A stretch of 64,000 bases of DNA, taken from the NCBI GenBank assembly GCA_023457435.1, contig JAEWLS010000001.1, forward strand, positions 1 through 64,000, written 5' to 3'. The stretch comes from Pseudomonadota bacterium (GTDB lineage: Bacteria; Pseudomonadota; Alphaproteobacteria; Rhizobiales; Rhizobiaceae). The notes under the pieces were generated by a model, which was given only the letters and a program-made list of their open reading frames with translations, searched no databases and was not told the origin of the DNA. Positions 43,357-51,257 of the stretch are shown one piece after another. Every line of letters begins with the position of its first letter. Within the stretch, counting starts at the first letter, position 1. The position numbers and the translations under genes are program-made.

Positions 43357-43777
43357 TGCGGCACAGGTCGGCGTGGGTTGGGTCACTTCGCCTGCCGGCC
43401 GCGACGAACCGCCTCACGACGCACGTTTGACAAAGCTGCGACGCGACCCGACATCTCCCGCATGGTCACGAGCGTTGCCATACCTCTCAGCCTGACGGGC
43501 AGCCGCAAACCCGGCTGACTGCCTGGTGTCGCTACCTGCGATAGCAAGAGCGGCGCCAGGGACCCATCATTCACTTCAACAGTCGCCGTCCGACCGTACC
43601 GCACCAGCGGGCAGCGGACGCATCGCGTTGTGAGAGGCTGTGGCATGACCTTCAAGACTGCACTGACGTTCCCCGTCAACCGTCGATGCCATGTTCTCTC
43701 TGCCCGCGATCCACACGTCATACCGGAGCGTCATCGGCCGGGATGTAACTAACCCCGGCCGCCGTATCCGACGTCGG
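43357..43777. other. Intergenic before the integrase end; only a weak minus-strand frame
   Basis: A minus-strand frame of up to 112 codons (43383-43721) has a basic C-terminal part and no recognised motif, no good ribosome site and no coupled neighbour. I see no terminator or repeat of note. It may be decayed sequence. Confidence 0.3.
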
Positions 43778-45043
43778 CTACTGCTCCCGCTTCTGGTGTA
43801 GTGCTGCGATCAACGCGCTGCCGATCAGTTCCGAGGCCCGCCGGATCGGGTTCTTCTCCAGATGTGAATAGCGCGCCGTTGTCGTGGTGGAGCTGTGGCC
43901 AAGAATTGCCCCGATCAGGGGCAGGGAAAGGCCGGAATTCACGCCGATGCTTGCATGCGTGTGTCGCAGATCGTGCAGGCGGGCCGAAGAGACACCCGCA
44001 TGACGGAGAGCCGCTTTCCAGGTCTTGCCCACCTCTGTAAGCGGTTTCGCGGGATTTGCACTGGGAAAGACATAGGGTCCGATTCGGGGAAGATTCTGGA
44101 GGCACTCGACCGCACCGGCGTTCAGAACGATCTCCTTGGTTCCGGTCTTGCTGTCGGGCAGCACGATGAGCTCCCGTGCAAAGTCAACGTGCTTCCACTC
44201 CAGGGGCAATATTTCGCCCTTGCGAGCCCCCGTTAGGAGCAAGAGCCGGATGGCGGCGACCCTGAGGGGATCCAGCTTCCAGCGTCGGGGATCGTTCTCG
44301 CGATATTTCTCGCTACGCAGGTTGTTCGGGTCGAAAGGCAGACCAGTCGTTTCACCTTCTGCAAGTGCCGCACCGATCCGGGCGACCTCGTCGACGTTGA
44401 GGTAGTGGACGACGAAGCTCTCCCGATATCTCTGCACGTTGAGAACCGGATTGGTGCCTGCGGTCAGCACCTCTTCCCGGAAAGCAAAGCTGAACATGCT
44501 GGACAGCGTGATCAGCACCCGGTTTGCAATGCCCTCTCGACGTTTGCCGTTCTCTCCTCGGGCGATGTTTCGATGCATCGCGGCCACGTCGGCTTTCTTC
44601 ACTTCGTTTATGCGGAGCGAACCTAGATAGCCGTTGATGTGGTAGTCGAAGTGCATCTGGTAGGTCTTTTGGGTCGATGGCTTCAGGCGCTCTTCCACGT
44701 GCTCCTTCATGAAGATCTTGGAGAACTCGCGGACGGTTGGCATGCCTCGATCAATCCCACGGTCTCTTGCCGGATCGCCACCTAGTTGGGCGCGCGCAAG
44801 GATCCGACGTGCCTCTTCGCGCGCTTGATCGATTGTGAGCCTTCGCGTCGACCCTAGCGTCATGCGTTTTGTCGATACACCCCTCCCACGGCTGCCAGGA
44901 CGGTATTCTACGATCCAGGACTTGTAGCCGCTCGGAGTGACGCGAACGCCAAACCCTGGGTACCCGGGATCGTAGTGGATCCTCACCTTGTCTTCCGGCG
45001 AGATTGCGTCAACAATGGTTTTCGTGAAGCCTGAGTATGCCAT
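43778..45043 (-). CDS. int: Tyrosine-type integrase of the island
   Basis: A 421-aa integrase with an N-terminal DUF4102-type arm-binding domain (PGYPGFGVRVTPSGYKSWIV), a SAM-like core-binding domain, and the catalytic domain with Arg in TGARKGEILPLEW, HDLRHTHAS (His-x-x-Arg), LGHSS and the Tyr in TARYSHL. The start used here has GGAGGG eight bases upstream. It lies 176 bp from the right 45-bp repeat and reads away from it. Paired 10-bp repeats (45081-45101) lie just before its start, so it may control its own expression. Confidence 0.95.
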   Translation of the reverse strand: MAYSGFTKTIVDAISPEDKVRIHYDPGYPGFGVRVTPSGYKSWIVEYRPGSRGRGVSTKRMTLGSTRRLTIDQAREEARRILARAQLGGDPARDRGIDRGMPTVREFSKIFMKEHVEERLKPSTQKTYQMHFDYHINGYLGSLRINEVKKADVAAMHRNIARGENGKRREGIANRVLITLSSMFSFAFREEVLTAGTNPVLNVQRYRESFVVHYLNVDEVARIGAALAEGETTGLPFDPNNLRSEKYRENDPRRWKLDPLRVAAIRLLLLTGARKGEILPLEWKHVDFARELIVLPDSKTGTKEIVLNAGAVECLQNLPRIGPYVFPSANPAKPLTEVGKTWKAALRHAGVSSARLHDLRHTHASIGVNSGLSLPLIGAILGHSSTTTTARYSHLEKNPIRRASELIGSALIAALHQKREQ

Positions 45044-45080
45044 GCGTTCCCTCCATTTCCAGCGGAGGCGCCCCAAGTCG

Positions 45081-45101
45081 TGTCGGCACCCTGTCGGCAC
45101 C
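45081..45101 (+). repeat. Right-end paired 10-bp direct repeats (putative integrase arm sites)
   Basis: TGTCGGCACC at 45081-45090 and 45092-45101, same sequence, spacing and orientation as the left pair at 391-411. They lie 38 bases upstream of the integrase start and 118 bases inside the right repeat. Confidence 0.65.
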
Positions 45102-45218
45102 TGGACCCGAAACACCCGGTATGTCCGGGAATGTAGGTGGGCAAAAAAGTCAGCGCTGAGAAGGGCTTAGGTAAGACAAGGAAGGTCTCGGCAACACAAG
45201 GAAACTGCGATCCACGGC

Positions 45219-45263
45219 CTCCAAAACCGCAGGTCGCAGGTTCGAGCCCTGCTGCCCCTGCCA
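45219..45263 (+). repeat. attR: 45-bp tRNA-Trp remnant
   Basis: Identical to bases 252-296 of tRNA-Trp. It lacks the 5' half of the tRNA, so it is not functional. It marks the right end of the element and is the original chromosomal 3' end of the tRNA gene. Confidence 0.93.
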
Positions 45264-45582
45264 AGGTCCTCGAGCTCAAGCGTCCCGACGTTCGATAGAT
45301 GCAGAATCCGACGTCAAGCTTGCTCTGAAGACCGCGAGTCCGGTTTCCTGGCGAACCAGCACGCTTATCACCTATGGGTCGTCCGGAAGCACATCGCCGG
45401 CCATTCGGCCTAGCGCCTCGATAGAAGCGGGTGTCACCTTATCGGAGGTGTCGAGCAGCAGACCTACCCGGTCACACCTGGCGCTGTCTCCGTTGTCGAT
45501 ATCGAAGTATTTTCTCGCGATTTCGCCGGAACGACGCGAGAACCTCGATGTTCCGTCGTGTAGGGATGCGTGCACGAGTATA
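45264..45582. other. Chromosomal flank right of attR
   Basis: 319 bp without a supported gene. A minus-strand frame (45372-45575) shows a possible 67-aa product starting at GTG but has no motif. The promoter of the Crp/Fnr gene at 45583 should be here; no clear boxes were found. Confidence 0.35.
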
Positions 45583-46317
45583 ATGAACACCGCAGGCTTA
45601 CAGATGGTCGATGTCCTCACTCTCAAGTTGCGCCGCTTCGGAACCATGACGCAGGCGGACGAGGCGCTGCTGGCGGGGCTTGGCACGAGATCGATCGTGC
45701 CGAAAGGCGCCGACATGGTGCGCCAAGGCGACCGGCCTAAGCACAGCACGCTTCTGCTCAGCGGGCTTGCGGCTCGCTACAACCTGACCGCCAAGGGCGC
45801 GCGGCAAATGACGTCGCTCCACATCGAAGGCGACTTCGTCGACCTTCACAGCCTTTTTCTAAAGCCGATGGATCACGGTATCCTGGCTCTGACCGAGTGC
45901 GAGATTGCTTCGGTGAGCCACGCCGATCTCGAAAGCGTAATGAACCAGAGCTGGCAACTGACGCGCTTGATGTGGCTGAGCACTTTGGTCGACGCCGCGA
46001 TCCACCGCGCCTGGCTCGTGAGGATGGGACGTCTGCATGCGAAGCCGAGCCTGGCACATCTGATCTGCGAACTGTTGATGCGCTACCGCGCAATCGGGAG
46101 AGCCGAAGATCAGCGCTTCAATCTTTCAGTGGTGCAGTCCGAGCTCGCCGACATTCTCGGGATTTCGACCGTTCACGTGAACCGTTCACTGCAAGATCTC
46201 AGGGCCGACAAGCTCGTGCAGTGGGAGAACGGCGTGGTGACGGTGCTTGACTGGGACCGACTCCGGCGCATGGCAGAATTCGACCCGGCCTACCTTCGGC
46301 CGGATCCGATCGGTTAA
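45583..46317 (+). CDS. Crp/Fnr-family transcriptional regulator
   Basis: A 244-aa regulator. The effector domain includes IVPKGADMVRQGDRPKHSTLL and LHIEGDFVDLHSLFL; the C-terminal helix-turn-helix is LSVVQSELADILGISTVHVN followed by RSLQDLRADKLVQWENG. No Fnr-type Cys cluster is present. This is the type often found as stand-alone stress regulators in rhizobia. An alternative start (ATG at 45604) follows AGG more closely. It is unrelated in detail to the NnrR-like regulator in the island. Confidence 0.9.
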   Translation: MNTAGLQMVDVLTLKLRRFGTMTQADEALLAGLGTRSIVPKGADMVRQGDRPKHSTLLLSGLAARYNLTAKGARQMTSLHIEGDFVDLHSLFLKPMDHGILALTECEIASVSHADLESVMNQSWQLTRLMWLSTLVDAAIHRAWLVRMGRLHAKPSLAHLICELLMRYRAIGRAEDQRFNLSVVQSELADILGISTVHVNRSLQDLRADKLVQWENGVVTVLDWDRLRRMAEFDPAYLRPDPIG

Positions 46318-46598
46318 GCCGCACTCGCGCGGGCGCGGGAACCGACCGATTCAGCTGTTTCGCGATCGTACGCGACGAGCCGGGCGCGGCCAGCGCCGTC
46401 GCTGAGCAGGCTCTCGATGCCGCGTACCTTGCCCGCGTCGGGCAGAAGCGTCACCCTCAGGCCCATCTGGCGCGCCGCCTCGCACTGGTCGAGAAATTCG
46501 GCGTTACCCAGTGCCTCGCCAAGATCCGGCCAAACCCGCCGGAATTCGACGCGCTCTGTCACGCCCGAATTCTCAATGTGTAGACGTGCGTTGTACAT
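46314..46598 (-). CDS. Small hypothetical protein
   Basis: A 94-aa protein starting MYNARLHIENSGVTERVEF, containing LPDAGKVRGIESLLSDGAGR. GGAGGAGG lies eight bases before the ATG, a strong site. It is convergent with the Crp/Fnr gene, overlapping its end by four bases. No family recognised. Confidence 0.6.
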   Translation of the reverse strand: MYNARLHIENSGVTERVEFRRVWPDLGEALGNAEFLDQCEAARQMGLRVTLLPDAGKVRGIESLLSDGAGRARLVAYDRETAESVGSRARASAA

Positions 46599-46667
46599 GT
46601 GTAACCTCCTCCCATCCATCGCGCCCGACATTGCCGGATGCCTATCTCAGGCAATGTCGACAGGCGA

Positions 46668-46838
46668 CTAACGGGCCTGAGATTCAGGCGCGTCCAACTT
46701 CGTCTCGCCGCTCCGGCGAGCAAGTAACTCCAATGTTCGTTCGACGGTGCGCGTCGAGAGGCCGAAAACCTCCATCATGTTCTTGATTTCTTCGGGTCGG
46801 TGGGTGGGCAGGGGTCGGGGTGTAGGTCGCGTCATCAT
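46668..46838 (-). CDS. Small hypothetical protein, helical
   Basis: A 56-aa protein with Pro-rich N-terminus and an amphipathic helix region (EEIKNMMEVFGLSTRTVERT). GGGAG precedes the paired ATG codons. It lies 69 bases upstream of the 94-aa gene in the same direction, so the two may be co-transcribed. Unknown function. Confidence 0.5.
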   Translation of the reverse strand: MMTRPTPRPLPTHRPEEIKNMMEVFGLSTRTVERTLELLARRSGETKLDAPESQAR

Positions 46839-46938
46839 GATAGGCTCCCTTCTCCCCAAGAATGTAATCCTGTCACGCAGCGTTCCCGTTTAGATTTGTT
46901 AATGGCGGCGAAAGATCGAGAAACGCCGCGTGGCTCTT

Positions 46939-46963
46939 GGAACAAGCGCGGGCCATCGAGGTT
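46939..46963 (+). promoter_or_regulatory. Possible EcfG-type stress promoter of the DUF892 gene
   Basis: GGAAC (46939-46943), 16 bases, then GGTT (46960-46963), ending 27 bases before the DUF892 ATG. Same words and spacing as before the lipocalin gene. DUF892/YciF genes are commonly part of general stress regulons, which fits. Confidence 0.4.
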
Positions 46964-46990
46964 CGGAAGGCTTCAACAGGAGCTTGTTCC

Positions 46991-47509
46991 ATGACCTCGT
47001 CAAACGGCGAAATGCGGTCGATATTCCTCACCGGCCTCAAGAATGCGCACGCTATGGAGAACCAGGCGCTTTCGATCATGCGCCCTCAGCTCGAGCGCAT
47101 CGAGAACTACCCGCAGGTAGCGGAAAAGCTGCGACAGCATATCGCCGAGACCGAAGCGCAGGAGAAGCGGCTCGAAGAGCTGCTGAGTGCCATGGACGAG
47201 TCGCCGTCCATACTGAAGGACACTGCACTGTCTCTAGGCGGCACGATGGCCGCGCTCGGTCATTCGGTCGCCGTCGACGAGATCATCAAGAACAGCATCG
47301 CCAACTTCGCGTTCGAAAATTACGAGATTGCTGCCTACACCTCGCTGCTGGCGCTATCGGACGCCGCCGCGGATGCTCGCGCGACATCGCTGCTCGAGCA
47401 GAACTTGCGGGAAGAGCAGAACATGGCGCAGTGGCTGGCCGACAATCTGCCTTCGGTGACCCTGCGGTTCGTCGAGCTTCGGGAAGCCGGCGAAACGTCA
47501 AAGATCTAG
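46991..47509 (+). CDS. DUF892/YciF-like ferritin-like protein
   Basis: A 172-aa helical protein. FLTGLKNAHAMENQALSIM, EAQEKRLEELL, and NYEIAAYTSLLALSDAAADA give the spaced Glu and His residues of a ferritin-like four-helix bundle of the YciE/YciF (DUF892) type. Such proteins are stress-induced and may bind iron. AGGAG is ten bases before the ATG. It is nine bases from the M42 peptidase gene. Confidence 0.88.
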   Translation: MTSSNGEMRSIFLTGLKNAHAMENQALSIMRPQLERIENYPQVAEKLRQHIAETEAQEKRLEELLSAMDESPSILKDTALSLGGTMAALGHSVAVDEIIKNSIANFAFENYEIAAYTSLLALSDAAADARATSLLEQNLREEQNMAQWLADNLPSVTLRFVELREAGETSKI

Positions 47510-47518
47510 GCCATCCCC

Positions 47519-48589
47519 ATGCGTGCCGAGTCGCTGGAATTCCTGCGATCCATTGTCGAAACGCCGTCGCCGAGCGGCTTTGAGGAAGAGGTTGCGCAGC
47601 TCTACCGAGACTACGTCCGTCCGTACGCCGACGAGGTGACGACGGACGTGTTGGGCAACGTCATCGCCGCCATCAACCCGGATGCCGAAGTTCGCATCAT
47701 GCTCTCGGGTCATATGGATGAGATCGGCTTCATCATCCATTATATCAGCGAATACGGCCTGCTCCATTTCGGGCCGGTGGGCGGCAACGACGGCGGTGTT
47801 GCCGTCGGACAGCGCGTCTGGGTGCGCAACGCCGGTCAGATGATTCCCGGCGTGGTCGGATACAAGGCCGTCCATCTGATGGAACCGAGCGAACTGGGGC
47901 TGAAACCGGAGCTCAGCAACCTCTGGATCGACATCGGTGCGTCCTCAAAAGAAGAAGCTGAGAAACTGGTGTCTCTGGGCGCCAGCGCGACCCACGACAA
48001 CGGCTTCCAGCTGCTCAACGAGAACTACGCCGCCGGTCGCGCCTTCGACAACAAGGCCGGCGTACTCATCATCGCAGACGCATTGCGGCTGCTGCGGGAA
48101 GAAGGCGGGCTCGACCCCAACGTCGGCGTGTTCGCCGTTGCAACCACACAGGAAGAGATCGGCTCGCGCGGCGCCAAGACGGCTGCGTTTGCCATCAACC
48201 CACGCACCGCACTTGCCGTCGACATGGGCCAGGCCAAGGACTACCCGGGCATCGTCAAACGGCGCGTCGGTGAGTTCGCGCTCGGCAAAGGCCCAGGCAT
48301 AAGCAGAGGCGCAAACACCAACCCCAAAGTCTTCAACATGCTTCGGCGTGCCGCGGCGGACGCGGCCATTGAGGTACAGGTCACCGTGACCCCCGGCCAG
48401 TCTCCGACGGATGAGCGGCAACTGCAGGTTACGCGCGGAGGCATCGCTTCAGGTCTGGTGGAGGTGCCGTTGCGGTACATGCATACGCCGAGCGAAGTGC
48501 TCTGTCTTGACGATGTCGATGCAGCTTCTCGTCTGATGGCGCAGTTTTGCCGTCTTGTGCGTGCAGATACGGACTTTGTGCCGGGCTGA
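47519..48589 (+). CDS. M42-family metallopeptidase (glutamyl aminopeptidase/endoglucanase M type)
   Basis: A 356-aa cytosolic aminopeptidase. The two-metal site is visible: SGHMDEIGF (His, Asp), AGRAFDNKAG (bridging Asp), TTQEEIGSRGA (catalytic and binding Glu), AVDMGQ (Asp) and RYMHTPSEV (His). Length is typical for M42. It lies nine bases after the DUF892 gene, so it is likely co-transcribed. It occupies the space between tRNA-Trp and secE. Confidence 0.93.
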   Translation: MRAESLEFLRSIVETPSPSGFEEEVAQLYRDYVRPYADEVTTDVLGNVIAAINPDAEVRIMLSGHMDEIGFIIHYISEYGLLHFGPVGGNDGGVAVGQRVWVRNAGQMIPGVVGYKAVHLMEPSELGLKPELSNLWIDIGASSKEEAEKLVSLGASATHDNGFQLLNENYAAGRAFDNKAGVLIIADALRLLREEGGLDPNVGVFAVATTQEEIGSRGAKTAAFAINPRTALAVDMGQAKDYPGIVKRRVGEFALGKGPGISRGANTNPKVFNMLRRAAADAAIEVQVTVTPGQSPTDERQLQVTRGGIASGLVEVPLRYMHTPSEVLCLDDVDAASRLMAQFCRLVRADTDFVPG

Positions 48590-48596
48590 CGGGTCA

Positions 48597-48625
48597 TTGA
48601 CGCCGCAGGGACCACACCGTATTCG
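48597..48625 (+). promoter_or_regulatory. Possible promoter of the secE-nusG unit
   Basis: TTGACG (48597-48602) followed after 17 bases by TATTCG (48620-48625). The -35 is good, the -10 weak. A promoter is needed in 48590-48863, because insertion of other genes has separated secE from the tuf/tRNA-Trp promoter region. Confidence 0.3.
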
Positions 48626-48863
48626 CGGATTGCCTGTTTGACTGCTTCCAGAGCCGCAGGGGTTGCGCCTCAGCGGAATCGGTTCTATGTAGGACCAACA
48701 GACATAAGGCGCGCCAGCTGACAATCGGCTTGGCGTGCCCTTGTTGCATGGTTGGGTGATCGCCTGCGATTCGGCTCATGAGCCGCCTGCCATGCCCGAA
48801 CGCTCCCGGAGAATGGAGCGGCTGAAGGCTCTCCGGAGCGTTCATACAAAAGAGCGGCGGCAA

Positions 48864-49067
48864 ATGGCGACGAGGACGACCAACCCATTCACCTTCCTTC
48901 AGCAGGTGCGGTCCGAGACGGCGAAGGTGACCTGGCCGTCACGGCGCGAGACGCTGATTTCGACGGCAATGGTCCTGGCGTTTGCCTTCATTGCGGCGAT
49001 CTTCTTCTTCGCAGCCGACCAGGTGATGGCATACGCCATCGAGCTGATCCTCGGCATCGGCCGCTGA
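48864..49067 (+). CDS. secE: Preprotein translocase subunit SecE
   Basis: A 67-aa single-span protein: NPFTFLQQVRSETAKVTWPS RRET is the conserved amphipathic part and AMVLAFAFIAAIFFFAADQV the transmembrane helix. With SecY it forms the export channel. It precedes nusG by 26 bases, the usual order. Confidence 0.96.
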   Translation: MATRTTNPFTFLQQVRSETAKVTWPSRRETLISTAMVLAFAFIAAIFFFAADQVMAYAIELILGIGR

Positions 49068-49093
49068 TTACCGGGCAGTACGGAGATTCTTGA

Positions 49094-49633
49094 ATGACCG
49101 CTCGGTGGTACATCGTCCATGCCTATTCGAACTTCGAAAAGAAGGTCGCGGAGGACATCGAGAACAAGGCCAAGCAGAAGGGTCTGAGCCAGCGCATCGA
49201 ACAGATCGTGGTGCCGACCGAGAAGGTGGTCGAAGTCCGTCGCGGCAAGAAGGTCGACACCGAACGCAAGTTCTTTCCCGGCTATGTCATGCTGAAGGCA
49301 GAGCTCAACGACGCCATTATCAGTCTGGTCAAGAACACGCCGCGCGTCACGGGGTTTCTCGGCGAGGACAAGACATCGTCGAAGCCGATGCACATCAGCG
49401 AGACCGAGGCACAGCGCATCCTCAACCAGGTCCAGGAAGGCGTCGAGCGGCCGAAGCCCTCCGTCACCTTCGAGATCGGCGAGGCCGTGCGCGTTTCGGA
49501 CGGTCCGTTCGCATCGTTCAACGGAACGGTGCAGGAAGTCGACGAGGAGCGTGCGCGCCTTAAGGTGGAAGTGTCGATCTTCGGGCGCGCCGTGCCCGTC
49601 GATCTCGAATTCGGTCAGGTCGAGAAGGGCTGA
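49094..49633 (+). CDS. nusG: Transcription termination/antitermination factor NusG
   Basis: A 179-aa protein with the NGN domain (WYIVHAYSNFEKKVAEDI, then KFFPGYVML) and the C-terminal KOW domain (FEIGEAVRVSDGPFASFNG). It binds RNA polymerase and links it to Rho or the ribosome. Typical length. Confidence 0.97.
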   Translation: MTARWYIVHAYSNFEKKVAEDIENKAKQKGLSQRIEQIVVPTEKVVEVRRGKKVDTERKFFPGYVMLKAELNDAIISLVKNTPRVTGFLGEDKTSSKPMHISETEAQRILNQVQEGVERPKPSVTFEIGEAVRVSDGPFASFNGTVQEVDEERARLKVEVSIFGRAVPVDLEFGQVEKG

Positions 49634-49639
49634 CCGGAC

Positions 49640-49660
49640 GCGCCCTTCGGGGCGCGGCGG
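49640..49660 (+). terminator. Hairpin between nusG and rplK
   Basis: CGCGCCC and GGGCGCG around a TTCG loop form a strong stem soon after the nusG stop. No T run follows, so it may be a weak terminator or processing site. Confidence 0.4.
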
Positions 49661-49764
49661 TGGGAGGAAGCGCGGCTCGAAGCCGGCCGAATGCTCCGCA
49701 CCACCCGACTGCAACCGCCGGCGGCCGTACGGGCCGAATGCCGGCACGATGAAAGGCAGGAGTT

Positions 49765-50193
49765 ATGGCTAAGAAAATAGCGGGCCAGCTCAAGCTGCAG
49801 GTATCTGCCGGATCGGCGACTCCGTCGCCCCCGATCGGCCCTGCGCTTGGTCAGCGTGGCATCAACATCATGGAGTTCTGCAAGGCGTTCAACGCGCAGA
49901 CGCAGGAACTGGAGAAGGGTTCGCCCATCCCGGTGGTCATCACCTATTACCAGGACAAGTCGTTCACCTTCGTCATGAAGACGCCGCCGGTGAGCTACTT
50001 CCTGAAGAAGGCTGCCAACCTCAAGTCTGGCTCGAAGGAACCGGGCAAGACCAAGGCCGGCACGATCAGCCGCGACAAGGTGCGCGAGATCGCGACCGCC
50101 AAGATGAAGGACCTCAACGCCAACGACGTCGACGCAGCGATGCGCATGGTCGAAGGCTCCGCCCGTTCGATGGGCCTGGAAGTGGTGGGCTGA
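49765..50193 (+). CDS. rplK: 50S ribosomal protein L11
   Basis: A 142-aa protein with the L11 signature QLKLQVSAGSATPSPPIGPA LGQRGINIMEFCKAFN and the C-terminal KMKDLNANDVDAAMRMVEGSA in the RNA-binding domain. AGGAG precedes the ATG. It forms the GTPase-associated centre. Confidence 0.98.
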   Translation: MAKKIAGQLKLQVSAGSATPSPPIGPALGQRGINIMEFCKAFNAQTQELEKGSPIPVVITYYQDKSFTFVMKTPPVSYFLKKAANLKSGSKEPGKTKAGTISRDKVREIATAKMKDLNANDVDAAMRMVEGSARSMGLEVVG

Positions 50194-50197
50194 GATC

Positions 50198-50899
50198 ATG
50201 GCCAAGACCGCAAAGCGCGTAGAAAAGTCCCGCGAGGGCATCGACCGCAACAAGCTCTACGGCCTCGATGAGGCAGTGAAGATGGTGAAGGACCGCGCCA
50301 GCGCGAAGTTCGACGAGACCGTCGAAGTCGCGATGAATCTCGGCGTCGACCCGCGTCACGCCGACCAGATGGTTCGCGGCGTGGTGAACCTGCCGAACGG
50401 CACCGGCCGGTCGGTGCGTGTCGCCGTGTTCGCACGTGGCGCCAAGGCCGACGAGGCGAAGGCTGCCGGTGCCGATATCGTCGGCGCTGAAGACCTGGTC
50501 GACATCGTATCCAAGGGCACGATCGACTTCGATCGCTGCATCGCGACGCCGGATCTGATGCCGCTGGTCGGCCGCCTCGGCAAGGTGCTCGGTCCGCGCG
50601 GCATGATGCCCAACCCGAAGGTCGGCACCGTGACCACCGACGTCGCCGGCGCGGTCAAGGCGTCCAAGGGCGGCGCAGTCGAGTTCCGCGTCGAGAAGGC
50701 CGGTATCGTTCATGCCGGCGTCGGCAAGGTTTCGTTCGATCTCAAGGCGCTTGAGGAGAACGTCCGGGCCTTCGCCGACGCGGTGATCAAGGCCAAGCCG
50801 GCAGGTGCCAAGGGCAATTACGTCAAGCGGGTCGCGATCTCGTCGACGATGGGCCCCGGCCTCAAGATCGACCCTTCGACGCTCGCGGCGCAGGGCTGA
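50198..50899 (+). CDS. rplA: 50S ribosomal protein L1
   Basis: A 233-aa protein; GTGRSVRVAVFARGAKADEA, LGKVLGPRGMMPNPKVGTVT and the C-terminal KPAGAKGNYVKRVAISSTMG are typical L1. It starts four bases after rplK and may repress the operon translationally, as L1 does elsewhere. Confidence 0.98.
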   Translation: MAKTAKRVEKSREGIDRNKLYGLDEAVKMVKDRASAKFDETVEVAMNLGVDPRHADQMVRGVVNLPNGTGRSVRVAVFARGAKADEAKAAGADIVGAEDLVDIVSKGTIDFDRCIATPDLMPLVGRLGKVLGPRGMMPNPKVGTVTTDVAGAVKASKGGAVEFRVEKAGIVHAGVGKVSFDLKALEENVRAFADAVIKAKPAGAKGNYVKRVAISSTMGPGLKIDPSTLAAQG

Positions 50900-51257
50900 C
50901 CAGTTCGCGGTCCCTCGGGACCGCGCGAAAGAATTTCGTTCGGCCTCGGCCGGGCGGAAACCGGAAGGAAACTTCCGGACATCCTGTCCGAGATTGCAGG
51001 CGGCCTGGCTTCGGCTCGGCCTTAATCCGCAAGGGTCTGCATGAGACGGGGTCGATCCGGACCGAAGCCGGGGCTCGAGCCCGGCAATGGTGTGGTTCGA
51101 ACCGTGTTTTGCCTTTTGCTGATGCCGCCCGGCGACGGGTTGCGGATGGAAGGGGACAGGATCCTCGAACGCCGTAGGCGCTCCGACAGGGGCGTCGCCG
51201 GCAAAAGGCAACCGGCAGCCTGTCCATAATGGTCTGGCTGCCAACTGGAGATAGGCA
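50900..51257 (+). promoter_or_regulatory. rplA-rplJ intergenic region with putative L10 leader
   Basis: 358 bp without a gene. A GC-rich hairpin (GCGGTCCC/GGGACCGC, about 50906-50926) follows rplA and may terminate. The rest contains several inverted segments and ends in GGAGATAGGCA before the GTG of rplJ. Bacteria usually hold the L10-L7/L12 binding leader here; I place it by position and structure potential, not by confirmed match. A separate promoter is also likely. Confidence 0.5.

Larger units (their letters stand above)
297..45263. mobile_element. Integrated genomic island in tRNA-Trp (about 45 kb)
   Basis: The interval runs from the end of the intact tRNA to the end of the distal 45-bp tRNA repeat. 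It carries a tyrosine integrase 176 bp from the right repeat, an AlpA-like protein near the left repeat, and paired 10-bp repeats near both ends. Cargo includes a putative split AAA+/M41 system, nirK with pseudoazurin, a cbb3 oxidase cluster, stress genes, an Mrp antiporter and a riboswitch-controlled transpeptidase operon. No relaxase, coupling protein, type IV secretion or plasmid replication gene was seen, so self-transfer is unlikely; it may be mobilised by other elements. Confidence 0.88.

Noticed and set aside
43383..43721. 112-codon minus-strand frame next to the integrase; faint CcdB-like impression
   Set aside because: The similarity is too vague, there is no antitoxin-like partner, and no ribosome site is visible.
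297..45263. Conjugation, relaxase or replication functions for the element
   Set aside because: I looked for TraG/VirB4/relaxase/RepA-like motifs in all identified genes and found none; the AAA ATPase is FtsH-like rather than a coupling protein.
45372..45575. Possible 67-aa protein on the minus strand before the Crp/Fnr gene
   Set aside because: GTG start without ribosome site, no recognisable motif, and it would start only seven bases from the divergent Crp/Fnr gene. Left as unsupported.
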